Shown piece by piece: positions 1-12,100 of a stretch of DNA of 64,000 nucleotides; position 1 is the first letter of the stretch; every line of letters starts with the position of its first letter. The notes below the pieces were generated by a model. The model made no database searches, was not told the DNA's origin, and worked only from the letters and a program-made list of their open reading frames with translations. Made by a program: the position numbers and the translations under genes. Origin of the DNA: Gorsachius magnificus (Eukaryota > Chordata > Aves > Pelecaniformes > Ardeidae); the NCBI GenBank assembly GCA_034008185.1, contig CM067081.1:29448806-29512805 (forward strand). The letters run 5' to 3'.

Positions 1-250
1 ACAAGGTCTCCCTGCAGCCTTCTCTTCTCCAGGCTGAACAACCCCACCTCTCTCAGCCTTTTTCCATAGGAGAGGTCTTCCCACCCTTTGATGGTTTTCG
101 TGGCCCTCCTCTGGACCTGCTCAAACAGTTCCATGTCCTTCTTATGTTGGGGGGCCCAGAGCTGGACGCAGTACTCCAGGTGAGCTCTCACTAGAGCAGA
201 GTAGAGGGGCAGGATCACCTCCTTTGACCTGCTGGCCATGCTTCTTTTGA
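1..250 (-). mobile_element. CR1 LINE fragment, cut by the left window edge
   Basis: Read on the minus strand, this encodes the region after the reverse-transcriptase palm of CR1 ORF2: a '[10 protein letters not shown]'-like segment, then 'QRRATK', then '[13 protein letters not shown]'. These are hallmarks of avian CR1. Similarity fades near position 250, so the copy is 5'-truncated there. Its 3' part lies outside the window. Its wording differs from the copies at 1434, 8621 and 43,233 (for example around 45-75), which suggests another CR1 subfamily. The subfamily name is not assigned. Confidence 0.9.
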
Positions 251-1433
251 AGCCTCCTCCTGTCCATTAGCTCAACATTTAGAGCATAACTAAATCCCTC
301 TCTTCCCCAGGCAGTGGAGGGAACTAAGCCCATTCCCCCAGGCCAGTCCTGTCTGCTGTGGGACTGACTAGGAGGGGATACCCAGTACTCACCAGCCTGC
401 CATCACCACTTGCTGTGCTGAGCCCACACCACTTCAGTAAACCTCGCTAATCCCACTGTCAAGCTGGGCTGGAGGTCAGACAACACAGGGATGGAGAGGA
501 CGAGCAAGGCAGATCCTGAGGTGATACCACTGTGGTCAAGATGGAACCCTCTCTGAGTATTTGCAGCCAGAGCTGCACTGGAGATAGGTTGGTCCCATTT
601 GATTAAGTAATGGCTGAAACTAGAGACAAAATCCAGACTGCTTCTTACAGCCTGCTTCAGTTCCCCTCTTCTTTGTTGCTGCTCTTTTACCTTTGACCAT
701 GCCATTAGTGTTCATTTCAGGCGGCAGATCCTTTTGCTCTACACAGTCTCACACTCAGACAGTCTCACACTCAGACATGGATGGCTCTGCCCCATCTCCT
801 GCAGCTCCACTTCATGTGTCTTCCCTTGTGTCCCTTCCCGAAGGCCTCTTGCTCTCTTTCTGAGCAAGGTGGTCTTGAAAGTCTGAAGTACTCCTGTGAG
901 AAGTAGATCCTGAGACATCTGGGGAACTTTACTGTTGAGCACAAAGGTCCCTGGGGATGGCAGGTGCCGCCAGGGTTCAGTGGCAGCAAATCTGGACATT
1001 TGAGAGTTATAGTTTTGCATGTAGCATCTAAATCCTCCCGTGGCTCCAGCCACAAACCTTCAAGTTTAATCCCCAGACAGCAGAAACCTGGTTTGGAGAG
1101 ATATAGAGCAGTTGTGTCACCTGTATGTTTCCAGGGGAATTATGTGCTTTGCCAGTCCTCTGAAAAACAGGGACATCCAGTAAAAATTTCTCGACAAAGT
1201 GCTGTCACTGAACTGGTGAAACAAAACCTGGCTGTATTATTCAGTAAAATTAGACAGTACCACTCTGATGCAGATTGATAACCATATTCAAGGCATGCAA
1301 ACAGCGAAGTGTTACTCATCTAGAAAAAGGATATCACAGTGGGGTTGCAAGGCTGGGCTCGTTATTTTTTTTGCTATACATCAGCAGTTTACATAGCAAA
1401 GGCTTCACTTCAGTTAAACAGCAGAGCTCATTC
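251..1433. other. Intergenic stretch, no gene recognised
   Basis: Only short open frames are present, none with recognisable domains. The one structured feature is a perfect 16-bp tandem duplication at 744-775. No repeat family was recognised. Confidence 0.5.
744..775. repeat. 16-bp perfect tandem duplication
   Basis: The unit CAGTCTCACACTCAGA occurs twice in direct succession (744-759 and 760-775). This is a typical replication-slippage or local-duplication product. It has no evident function. Confidence 0.9.
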
Positions 1434-2598
1434 ATAGAATCATAGAATCACCTTGGTTGAAAAAGACCTTTAAGATCATCAGGTCCAACCGTTAACCTAG
1501 TACTGCCATCCCACCACTAAACCATGTCCTTAAGCACCTCATCTATCCGTCTTTTAAATACCTCCAGGGATGAGGACTCCACCACCTCCCTGGGCAGCCC
1601 ATTCCACAGCCTGACAACCCTCTCGGTGAAGAATTTTTTCCTAATGTCTAGCCTAAACCTGCCCTGGCGCAGCTTCAAACCATTCCCCCTCGTCCTATCG
1701 TCTGTTACCAGGGAGAAGAGGCCGACCCCCACCTCGCTACAGCCTCCTTTCAGGTAGTTGTAGAGGGCGATCAGGTCTCCCCTCAGCCTCCTCTTCTCCA
1801 GGCTAAACAACCCCAGTTCCCTCAGCCGCTCCTCGTATGACTTGTGTTCCAGACCCCTCACCAGCTTGGTTGCTCTCCTCTGGACATGTTCCAGCAAGGC
1901 AACATCTTTCCTGTAGTGAGGGGCCCAAAACTGAACACAGTATTCGAGGTGCGGCCTCACCAGCACCGAGTACAGGGGCACGATCACTTCCCTACTCCTG
2001 CTGGCCACACTATTCCTGATACAGGCCAGGATGCCATTGGCCTTCTTGGCCACCTGGGCACACTGCTGGTTCATATTCAGCCGGCTGTCAATCAGTACCC
2101 CCAGGTCTTTTTCCACCAGGCAGCTTTCCAGCCACTCTTCCCCAAGTCTGTAGCGCTGCATGGGGTTGTTGTGACCAAAGTGCAGGACCCGGCACTTGGC
2201 CTTGTTGAACCTCATACAATTGGCCTCGGCCCATCGATCCATCCTGTCCAGGTCCCTCTGCAGAGCCCTCCTCCCCTCCAGCAGATCAACACTACCACCC
2301 AGTTTGGTGTCATCTGCAAATTTACTGAGGGCACACTCAATCCCCTCGTCCAGGTCATTGATAAAGATATTAAACAAGACCGGCCCTAGAACTGAGCCCT
2401 GGGGGACACCGCTTGTGACCGGCCGCCAACTGGATTTAGCTCCATTCACCACGACTCTCTGGGCTCGGCCACCCAGCCAGTTTTTAACCCAGTGAAGAGT
2501 ACATCCATCTAGGCCATGAACTGCCAGCTTCTCCAGGAGAATGCTATGGGAGACTGTGTCAAAGGCTTTGCTGAAGTCCAGGTAGATAACATCCACAT
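1434..2598 (-). mobile_element. CR1 LINE, 5'-truncated, well preserved
   Basis: The copy is inserted in minus orientation. Its 3' end is at about 1434, with the repeated ATAGAATC motif that ends avian CR1 elements. About 83 bp of 3' UTR follow, then the ORF2 stop (1517-1519) and ORF2 up to the truncation near 2598. Past 2598 the sequence no longer reads as CR1, so about 3 kb of a full-length element is missing, as usual for CR1, which is mostly 5'-truncated during target-primed insertion. No target-site duplication was seen, as is normal for CR1. The open reading frame and clean motifs make it the youngest-looking CR1 here. Confidence 0.95.
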
Positions 2599-2602
2599 TC
2601 AA
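1517..2602 (-). pseudogene. CR1 ORF2 reverse transcriptase, C-terminal ~360 codons
   Basis: This is the C-terminal part of the CR1 ORF2 polyprotein, whose intact form carries an apurinic-type endonuclease and a reverse transcriptase for target-primed integration. The frame opens inside the palm domain with YLDFSKAFD (residues 7-15). [11 protein letters not shown] follows (64-74), then the catalytic FADD box (95-98, near 2309-2320), a thumb-like segment with WAEAN, and the C-terminal CR1 block ([10 protein letters not shown] at 219-228, [13 protein letters not shown] at 265-277). It stops at the natural TAG. The first codon is TTG at 2600-2602, just at the CR1 boundary, and an in-frame stop lies a few codons upstream. 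It is therefore a truncation product, not a true start. The endonuclease and the N-terminal part of the polymerase are missing, so it cannot mobilise itself. No internal stop or frameshift is present, which suggests recent insertion. Confidence 0.93.
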
Positions 2603-4239
2603 AACAGGTCAGTGTCAGATACTATATTTATAGGTCAACCGGCTTGCCTTGTAATTCTGTATCACTCGTGTCACACCAAATTTACCCCTGTAAATTTCTC
2701 CTCTAAATTCTTCTGGCATTTCTATGACTTTTATACCCTATCAGTTCACCAGTGTGTTTACATACCCTTTCCACACTTAGACTGGTTTTTAACTCCAAAG
2801 AATCCTTGAGTCAAAAAGTTCTCTGAATGGTGGCTAATCAAAGACTAAGCAGGCTTTGCACATTGTGGAAAATCGCAATAATTCACTTTCAGCTGAGGTT
2901 TCTTTTCCTTTGGGCACACACGCACACAGACACAGCCTAGTATTAGCTGTGTCAGATAAATCTGGGAGTAGCTAGGCTAGGCAAGATGAATATGAGGGTG
3001 TTGATAGGTGAACTTTCAGTGGTAAGGTCCAGAGCTAAACAATTGCTTACAATATTCATTATATTCAGCCCTAAATCCCACTGCTGGTTTTATTTGTGTG
3101 CATCAGGTTTTCAAGATTTCTGAGTATGGGAAGTAAATAGGAAACTTGGTTGTGTGTAATGTGAAGTGGAGCCTCCAGCTCTCAATGGCTTTATCTAACC
3201 TGTGCTTGGTGCCACTGCAGAAGTGCCCAGGGCACCAGGCATGCTAGAAGGGAGAGGTACTGGTGTGCTCACCCGCGCCCTGCTCCAACAGGATGGGAGG
3301 ACACGGTCATACCATACATGAAGGTAGAGGTTTGCAAGCTCTCCTGGGTTTGCCGCTACAAACCTAGCCTGTGAGAGGTGCTCCTAGCTGTACCTACGTT
3401 GTTTTGTAGAGCATAGCTGGGACTCACTGAAAAATCATCTTTTGAGGGGTTGATAGATATTTACACTCCTCTACACAAGGTAAAACTAACAACAATAATA
3501 AGAAATAATAATGAAACAAGACCATTCTTTTGGGAAGGAAAAGAAATGTATTTGCCAATACACTGAAGATATTTATTGACAGAATAAAAATTATAGCAAA
3601 TGGTTTTGAACTCAGTTCCGAGGTGAAACATTTCCTCATCATCATGAAAGGTTATCGATGTGATTAGGAAGGCTGCATATTCATGAAGATTGTCCATTTC
3701 TCACATTCCAACAATTCTCTACTAAGGGACACGACAATTCTTCACTCATTTATATCCTTATACTTTCCTGGCTACACCAACTCTACAATATGAGTTTGCA
3801 TTCTTGCACGTGTAAGTGGTGATGGAAGGTCTCGGGGAAAAAATAATTGCTAAGGTTGGCCAGTCTTTCTTATTAAGACTTCTATTTTTCCCCCCATAAA
3901 TTTATTTCAGCTTTAGAGTTGGACTTATGAGCATCCAGTGCCTGCCTCAAACTGACTGAAACCTCATCTAGAGAGTGAATCAGCTTGTGATTCATGTTGG
4001 AGCTAGGAGAAGAAAGGCAGAGGCTGTTCGATGCTGTCCCCTCAGAAGCCCTTCTGGCATATCCATATGGTTATTCTGCCCTCAGCTTCTTTGCTGGATT
4101 GCCCCCAAAAGACGCACCACTTAATTCTGGCAATATTTGAGAAATGGGTGATTATCACAAAGAACTGGGTGGATATGGGCTCATTTGATATACCCAGCCA
4201 AACTAATCTACTATGAGTTGGCCATAGTGTCTGTTTGGG
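2603..4239. other. Intergenic, AT-rich, no gene recognised
   Basis: Only short frames are present. One near 3424-3697 on the minus strand is leucine/phenylalanine-rich because of AT-rich codons and has no recognisable domain. Between 3870 and 3910 there is a pyrimidine-rich run followed by AT-rich DNA. No repeat family was identified. Confidence 0.45.
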
Positions 4240-4304
4240 AGTAGCCTGGTTGGACTCAATGATCTTAAAGGTCTTTTCCAACCTAAACAATTCTATGATT
4301 TTAC
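4240..4304 (+). mobile_element. Short CR1 3'-end fragment
   Basis: This plus-strand piece has the final bases of a CR1: a GGTTGGACT-AATGATCTTAAAGGTC block, then TTCCAACCTAAACAATTC, then TATGATTTTA, a degraded copy of the terminal octamer repeat. Only about 65 bp are left, a heavily 5'-truncated insertion or an old remnant. A minus-strand frame of 131 codons (4042-4437) crosses it by chance. Confidence 0.85.
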
Positions 4305-7300
4305 GACCTACAAGGAAATAGTCTGTTTCTCCCCTGCAACATTGTGTTTGAAATGAAAGAGCTCTGAATGAGTGTTCTCCACTGATTGCTATGGCTAAGG
4401 TATTGTATGCGGTAAATTCTGCCCTCTTACTCACCACAGGCAGGTTGTCCCTTGGTGGCAGTAATGTTAACCTGGGTTGAAGATGAGGAGTCTCTCACCC
4501 TGGCCAGTAAGACACTCTCCTGTGTGCAGATTCCTGTGGAGCCTTGGAGATCACAGATTTCTAAACAGGTTTTTGTGAGTGTTAAATGTTCTTATACAAG
4601 TGAAAGACAAGCAAATGACTCACAGAATGAAGAGAAACTCAGATCATTTTCCCCACAGAAAACTCCATATTTGTTTTGTCTCTAACTGGAATGAAAGTTA
4701 ATGTGTTAACATTATTTGAGGAATCTCAAGTTCCCACAAAATTGTTACTTAAATGTAATACAAAAGCGTTTCAATGTTATCAACTAAAAGAAAGTGTTTG
4801 GCTATTTCCAAATCCAAATGCTTCATTCTGTATGTCAGTGCATTTCACTGATGGTCAATTCAATTTAAATTACACTCAATGCCTCGACAAGATCTTGGTA
4901 CTCCAATGCCTTTTGTTGTTCTTTATCCCCACTGGATTGAACTTCCTAGACAAACTATGCTTCCTATAACGTGTCTGCAAGGGCTTCCCTGATAACAGCT
5001 ACAGCTCTCAGAAGGTAGAAGCAGTTTAATGGAACATTTCTAAAAGAAGTGGGGGTTGATTTCCCTGAAGGAGACATAGAGAAAAAGAAGAGCATCATGG
5101 AAAGTTAAGATTTTGTAGAAACTGCAATTTCAGTGGAAGTTTTCCAGGTGAGCAAGAGCAAAACCAGCTATTTGTGATATTGACAGTAGGCTGAAAAGCT
5201 AAATAAATAGACCTCGACTGCCACATGTCCTGCCTGTTCTGTCCACCACGGCTTTGTCCTCATTCTTATCTGTGGCAGCATTTGCCAGCCCTAGACCTAG
5301 GTTGTGACTCTCCTAAGAGGAAAGCAGGCAAGTGTCTAAATTACAGGGGGAAAGGAGGAGGAGAAGGGGGATGAACTTCCTGGAGGTTTCAGTTTCCATA
5401 GCTCTGCTTCTTAAGCAGACAGGCAAAAATGCAAGTACATGAGCTAGGAGTAACTGAAGAAAATAAAGAAAAGACTGCTCTGAGTTCTTGCTTTAATCTA
5501 TTCTCTCAGACAAAGGTTAAATTACCATTTGAATGCCACTGTAGAAGAGCTAATAATGTTGCTTTTATGTTCCAAGGATCCTCTCTCTTGATGATACAGT
5601 CTTTTCAACTCCAATTAAGAAAAGCTGTGGTTCCAATCATCTCTATGCTGAAGATCCCTGGTTTTGCCATCCAAGAGCTGGTTGCCCTGTTGCTCCCTCA
5701 TCGATTTCCTGCAGTGCTTCAGGTGGTGCTTCAGAAAGAGCTGACTGTGAGGATATCTTCCTGTACTTAGAGAGGATGGAGGTATACTTTGAGATCTTTA
5801 TGAAATTATGCCAAGTGGTTTGTGATTTCCAACTTCTGGACCCTAGGGAGAAATCTGAACCCCTGGCCGAGAGCTGAACAAAAACCATGGTACCATGTCA
5901 CTGTCCAAGAAAGCATTTTTGGACTATGTTTGAAAAAAACTCTCCCTCCTGATTAGGATACTGTGTTTTCATTGCCATTTATAATAGATTTAGCTATCTA
6001 CGGAGGTTATCCTGCAGACTTTCCAGGCTTTCCCATTGTAAGTTATGTGTACACGAAGAAGGAAATCAAAACAAATGCGTATTTGTCTTCAGCACCAACA
6101 ATGGTGTCAAGTGGAAGACAAACACAGCCAAAGCAGCAAAAGGAATAACAAAACTACTTACAAAGAACAGAGCCAGTGTAGATAATTTTCAAAAGGGCTG
6201 CTAATTGTTCAGCACAAGAATCCCCAGCTCTGCAGGTGGCAGTGAGAAAGCATTTGCAGAGTGGTGTATCAGGGTCCAAGTGAGGACAAGGCACAGTCCA
6301 CCCTATCATTGGTATTTGCCTCTGATTTTCCCCATCCTCACAAGCCACTGCTGACACTTCTCTGGCTCAGAGGTCCCGCTGGAGCTGTATTACCTCCTTC
6401 TGCAGCTGGTCTGACGCTGCTTTGGATGAGCAGGGAAGAATGTGTCCAATTGACCAGGGCCCCAGGTAGGGAGAAGCCATCCCCATTTCTTCCCAACACC
6501 TTAGCCAGCTTCTGAGAGGTCGCTCTGTTCATGAGTATTGAATAGGCTGAGCATATCTGGGAGGACATTTATGGCAACGCTGAGTCAGGCTTGTGCTTCT
6601 CTGGTCCCCCTAAAAGGAACCTGCATCCAGAGACTGGTATTTCCCAAACCAGCAAGGCAGAAGTTCATTTAGGGTCTCTCATATATTCCTTCTGTGAAGG
6701 TCTTCCTCGCTGCTACCTCAAGGTACTTACATATTCTGTATTTCCACTCATGAACCCTTTATGAAGATAAGGGCAACCGAGAATGAGACTCTAGGGACAG
6801 ACCTGCTGGACATGATGCTGGAGAAAGTAACAGATCCTCAATGATACCCCAGATGCTGGTAGCATGACCCTTTTCCCAGTGTTCAAGCCTCCTCAGTGAG
6901 GCCAGGGTGGAGGTCTGTTCTGACTTTAGTACATTAATTAATGGTTGGAGTTGATGTGACTTGTCGAAAAGGAGCAGCACCTGAATCTACTTACAGTCTC
7001 TGTTCATCTCTGTGTCCACCCTCTATAATTTGAGAAGCTCCTCCTGTGAAAACTACCGCACTCATCTCAAGGTCCATACCTACACACTGCACAAACAGAC
7101 CAGGAGAAGAGGACTGCAGGGCTCCCAGTTGCACAAGATGCCTGTCTAACCCTTCCATGAATCCCACAAAGCTCTTGGCTTTTGGGATGTGTGGCAATAA
7201 GTTTTGCAAGAAAGTTCTGTGAAAGGTGAAAGACCTCTTTCCTGCCACTGAATATGTGAAACTATGCCTCCTCATAAACGCTGTCATTATTACATTGCAG

Positions 7301-8620
7301 TAGCATTGCAAACACTATGGCCTTGCACACACTAGGAGGAACTGCAGTGTTCCATTCTACGGCTCAGCTCCACCTTTGGTAGCATTGCTGGGAGCCATCA
7401 GATCAGCAGCAGGGAGCTCAGCTCCTGCATGGCAAGCCTATGGCTACCTGGAGGCAAACCCCAGAAAGGCACAGGCAAAAGAAAAGCTCCCTCTGGAGCA
7501 TCTCAACACCTTGCTCAGCCTAAACCCAGCTGGCATCCCAGAGCTAGAGGCTCCTCTGCTGTTTCCCCAGGGATGTTGATCCAGTGAGGCACAATCTGGA
7601 AATCCTCCCCATAGGCTGACCAGGTTGGAGCCCATGTAACATTCAGTGGCAGCTACTCAGAAGATCACTGAAGAAAAAGCATCACTAACCTTCATCCCTT
7701 TCTTATATGCCTTAGTTAACTGGCTAGAAATCTCACCCTGACTGTGCCCAAGCAAAAATAAATTAAACCCTCCATTCATCCTTTTCAAAGAAAGAGTAAA
7801 ACTGTCAAGCTACGGGAGAGCTTTGAACGTACTGTGTATGAAGGAATGGATGACTGAGGAAGGGAGCAAGAATCTCCAGCCTTACATTTAACACTCTCCC
7901 TTCACTTGAATGTGGCTCTCCGATGTCTACTGAGGTACTTAAGCCATTGATGTCCTCTTTCTTTCCTGGCCTGATTCATTAATAAAAGAAAGCATAGAAA
8001 CCCACAGGTTTAGGAGGTGGCTCACATGGCTAACCTAGGTATCAGGTGTTACAGAATTTAGCATGGCAACACCCCACTCAGCCTTTGCATCTGGCTCCCC
8101 TCCATGTGCATGTGAATCTCTGTTACCTGACAGCTCAGAGGAAAAGAAAGAGTTGCCTTCCCACACAGCAGCTTGTTTTTCTGAAGGCATTATAGGGTAT
8201 TCTGAGCAGAAATTTTAGAAATATTATCACAGAAATGGCCAAAAAGTGAAGTTCTTTTTAGGTTTGCACTGCAGTAAAGTAGAACAGTGGTTAGCCATAT
8301 AGCAAAATGAGCATCAGAATTTAGCTCTAAGCTCTCAGACTAGCTACAGACCCTTTAATTGTTTTCAGACCCTTTAATTTATTCTTTGGTTTTCCTGCTA
8401 AATTAATCTACGCATCTGTCGACTCACAATGCAAAAACTCACAGGACTTCATGGCCAATTAAACTCTTCTGGCAGAGGAAGAACTCCTAAAATTGAAGTA
8501 AATTGTATTAAAAGCTATTATAAAGCCTTTCCACGTTGTCACAATGGGGCAAAAGAACTTCAGCTTGTATTTGGATCAAGCCACTTCCAAAAAACTCATT
8601 GTATTCAGCCAAAGATCTTA
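4305..8620. other. Intergenic, no gene recognised
   Basis: Open frames up to 113 codons occur (for example 5429-5770 plus, 6991-7311 minus), without recognisable domains or exon structure. Local features are a purine-rich G-tract block at 5345-5371 and a near-perfect 15-bp repeat at 8346-8360 and 8366-8380. I see no known transposon. Confidence 0.45.
8346..8380. repeat. Local direct repeat, ~15 bp, 20-bp period
   Basis: CAGACCCTTTAATT appears at 8347-8360 and again at 8366-8379 with only six bases between. It is probably slippage. Confidence 0.85.
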
Positions 8621-9167
8621 TATCATAGAATCATAGAATCATTTAGGTTGAGAAGGATCTTTAAAATCAGTGACTCCAACCATCAACTCAACACCACCAT
8701 GCCTACTAAACTATGTCCCAAAGTGCCATGTCTACACGTTTTTTGAACACCTCCAGGGATGGGGACTCAACCACCTCTCTGGGCAGCCTGTTCCAATACT
8801 TGACCATTCTTTCAATAAAGAAATTTTTCCTAGTATCCAGTTGAAACTTCCCCTGGCACAACTTGAGGCCATTTGCTCTCATCCTATCGCCTGTGACCTG
8901 GGAGAAGAGACCAACACCCACCTCACTACAACCTCCTTTCAGGCAGTTGTGAAGGGCGATAAGGTCTCCCCTCAGCCTCCTCTTCTCCAGGCTAAACAAT
9001 CCTAGTTCCCTCAGCCGCTCCTCATCAGACTTGTGCTCCAGACCCTTCACCAGCTTCATTGCCCTTCTCTGGACATGCTCCAGCAACTCAATGACGTCCT
9101 TGTAGTGAGAGGCCCAAAACTGAACACAGTATTCAAGGTGTTGCCTCACCAGTGCTGAGTACAGGCA
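8621..9167 (-). mobile_element. CR1 LINE, 5'-truncated
   Basis: The copy lies in minus orientation. The 3' end at about 8621 carries two copies of the ATAGAATC motif. A 3' UTR of about 85 bp precedes the ORF2 stop, the same length as in the 1434 copy, so both belong to the same or a closely related subfamily. CR1 similarity ends near 9167, right after a 'YSALVR' segment. It carries more scattered differences from the 1434 copy and is probably older. Confidence 0.94.
8706..9167 (-). pseudogene. CR1 ORF2 C-terminal fragment
   Basis: About 150 codons of the extreme C-terminus of CR1 ORF2 remain open: '[13 protein letters not shown]', '[17 protein letters not shown]', '[16 protein letters not shown]', and the terminal '[17 protein letters not shown]' block before the stop at 8706. 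The reverse-transcriptase catalytic motifs lie upstream of the truncation and are missing, so it has no enzymatic capacity. The open frame runs another ten codons into flanking DNA (to 9197), including its apparent methionine; those codons are not CR1 sequence. Confidence 0.9.
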
Positions 9168-12100
9168 TTCCACCAATGGCACCAGCCTCTGAGCCACCTG
9201 TTAATCAGGTAAATTTTCCTGTTCCTTTGAGTATTCTTCCCTGCCACTGATGGGATTGAGAAAAACCCTACCTGTGCTCCTGATCCTCCAACCAATTGCC
9301 CCAGTGCCCTGAAGTTCCTTTTGATTGCTTTTGGACTTGTCTCTGAAACCTCATCACTGCCAACTGTGTAACCAATAGTGGGTAATAATCTTGTATCTTA
9401 ATGGTGTCTTTGCTTTCTGTGATGGGTTGAGAAAGGAAACCAAGTAGTTCTGCAAGAATGGATATCAACAATGCCTCATATTCTACAGATCTGTGCTTTG
9501 TGGTTTATGGTAATCTCCAACTAAGGCTATCACTTGGGGTACCCATATGGTTTCTCTTATTTTGCTGACAGCAGGAATTCACTTGCCAGGTTTCCTCTTC
9601 TTAGGACATTCGTAGGAGGTATTTATGGAGCTTTGCACCTCCACCTGGGTTCTTGAAACCTGAACGTAATCTCTCTCGTATTTGTCTTCCTTTGTTATGT
9701 AGGGTTCAACTTGGCCAAGAATAGAAAAGTGATTGGTGAAGGATGATCAGACAGACTGACCACACTACATGATCATTCTCATTTTACTAGGAAACCAGGC
9801 TAAAAGACTAACAGTTATCTAGAAACCAATAATATTTTAGTGTGACTTCATAGACTGCAACTTTCCTAACAACTTAAAAAATTTCTCTGGAAATACATCT
9901 GAAGAAATACCTGATGTTAGATATCTGACCCTTAGGAGCCACACTTGCCTGGACATAGGTAAGCTGATCCACCCAGGATTGCAAAGAACATTTTCTTTTC
10001 ACAATATGTTAGCATCAACAGGTTTTTTTCCCTTTTTTTTTTTTTTCCTGGAACAATGAACAGGAGTTATCTGTTACATTCAAGCGAATATGGACCCACA
10101 ATGTTTCCTGCATCAATCCCCTATGGAGAAGGCAGGATGTTTAGGAATCATGATGCTGAGGACAAAGGTTGGTCAAAATACCCAACCAGCCCACTGCAGG
10201 AGTGGAATAATGGTTTCAGTGGTATTTTCCATCAGAGAAAACCAAAAATAAATGTAGTTCAACTTTGTTCAGTAGTGAGCCAACAAAAATCACTTTCGCC
10301 TCTGACAGAAGCCTGTCTCAAGTCCAGGACATGTCTAGACAAGGGTGTATTTCTCACTTCCCTGATCTCCAATGCGAGGCTAATAAATTTTCGAAAAATC
10401 TGTGCCACAGTCAGTTAGCATACATATTGCTCAGTGACAACACAGACTGTTTGATCTTTGCTCTAAGGGTAAAGCACCATTTCAGGGTTGCTTGGCAGCT
10501 CTGTTTTCCTTCCCTTAGAAAAAGAGATGGATTCATTTAGAATCGTGGGCCATGGAGAAGGGAGCTCAGGTGTGGCAGAAATGGCAGGTGGCTAGAGCTG
10601 ACTTGACAGCAATTAAATGTACAAATCTTTGATTAGGCTCATGGGAATGGAGTCATTAGCTACAGCGAATGGACCAGCTTGCTTTCCACTGCCTCATTAG
10701 CCATAATACTGATATTACTTTAAAAAGCCTGGAAAAAGCCCTCCCACACAGAATTAGGAAAGTTGAGTTTCAGGGGAAAAAAATAAGCTAGTGTAAGCAT
10801 TTTCTAGCCGAACAAACAGAGCTTAGCTTTTCTGCATGGTCACTGACAAAAAAAGCCTCGTGTTTGCTGTACTGTGAGATAGCCCTGTACTCAGTGCTGC
10901 AAGCAACGTGTTCACAGAGATCAACAAGTTGCTTTTGGCCACTGAAATTTAGTAACGGCCTCATCAGGCAGCATCCTGCTGTGCTCCAGTTCCGAATATC
11001 AGTGCCTTTAACAACATCCTACCCCGCAAGCGAAGACCTTCGGTCAGTCACACAGTGGAATTATCAGGCTGGATATAAGTTGCACATAAATCTCCAAACT
11101 AGCAGGCTTAGCCCAGGGGAAGATTTGGCTTGGGCTTTATTTATCTTCCTGTAACATGACTGGTTGAAGAAGGGCTGCAATAACAACATTCTGTCGTAAA
11201 TTAACATCCTCCCACCCCTGACTCTACCCTTGCTATTTCACGGAAAGTTCATAATATAATAATTTGTACCCACTCTCCCTTTCTCTTCCACTCTTCCTCT
11301 GGTACTCTCTATCCCACCAACTTAATTTCTCCGGCCTGCTAAACCAAAGAGTCCTCTGAACCAAAAGCATCAGACGAAGCACTTTCCCCCAGGGTCCTCA
11401 TGTAGGGGTTCAGGCCAACAAGATGACCACACAAAAGCAGTTCAGGACATAGTGAGGGCAGTGGCTTCTCACCCCTCACATTGCTCAAGCAACAGGCAGC
11501 ACAGGGGGCAGAGGGAAATCATGTTTGCAAGACAGTGACAACACTGCTGGGCTAGGACTTCACCCTCTGCAGCAAGAGCAAGATCAGAAAAAAGGACAGC
11601 ACGCTTCCTTGGGATTAATTTGGTCCTCTCGTAACATGGGGCACTGAACTGTTATACACTCATTCCACCATCCCTCCCTTACTTGTGTCAAGTCAAGTTC
11701 AAGGCACCTTTGGATCCCATGGGTCTGTTCTCCTGTCCCAGTGTTTGGACAATATTGCCAGTCCCATGACTTGCTCCTTCCAAGGTTTCACAAGGACAGG
11801 ATACTACAAGAGATCTCTGTGCCATGGGTGACTTACCCATATAGGCACTAGGTGGAAAATTTCAGTTTTTACACTGGCATTATTTGAAAATAATTATACA
11901 GCCTCCCTGCAGTAATAACAACATGCTTCATCTTCTTTAGGTGCATTTGTTCTTCACATGCCTTTTGAGATGCAAGAGCTATGTATAGAAGAGGAACTGA
12001 GCTGAGAGGGAGGTTCATATAGTCAAAGAAAAGAAGTCTCAAGTATGTCGTACAAATTGTCTGCTGGAGTTACCTGTGGAGAGACAGGTAACTATTGAAA

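Noticed and set aside
1844..2389. 181-codon plus-strand frame
   Set aside because: It is antisense to the CR1 reverse-transcriptase ORF, a shadow of that coding sequence.
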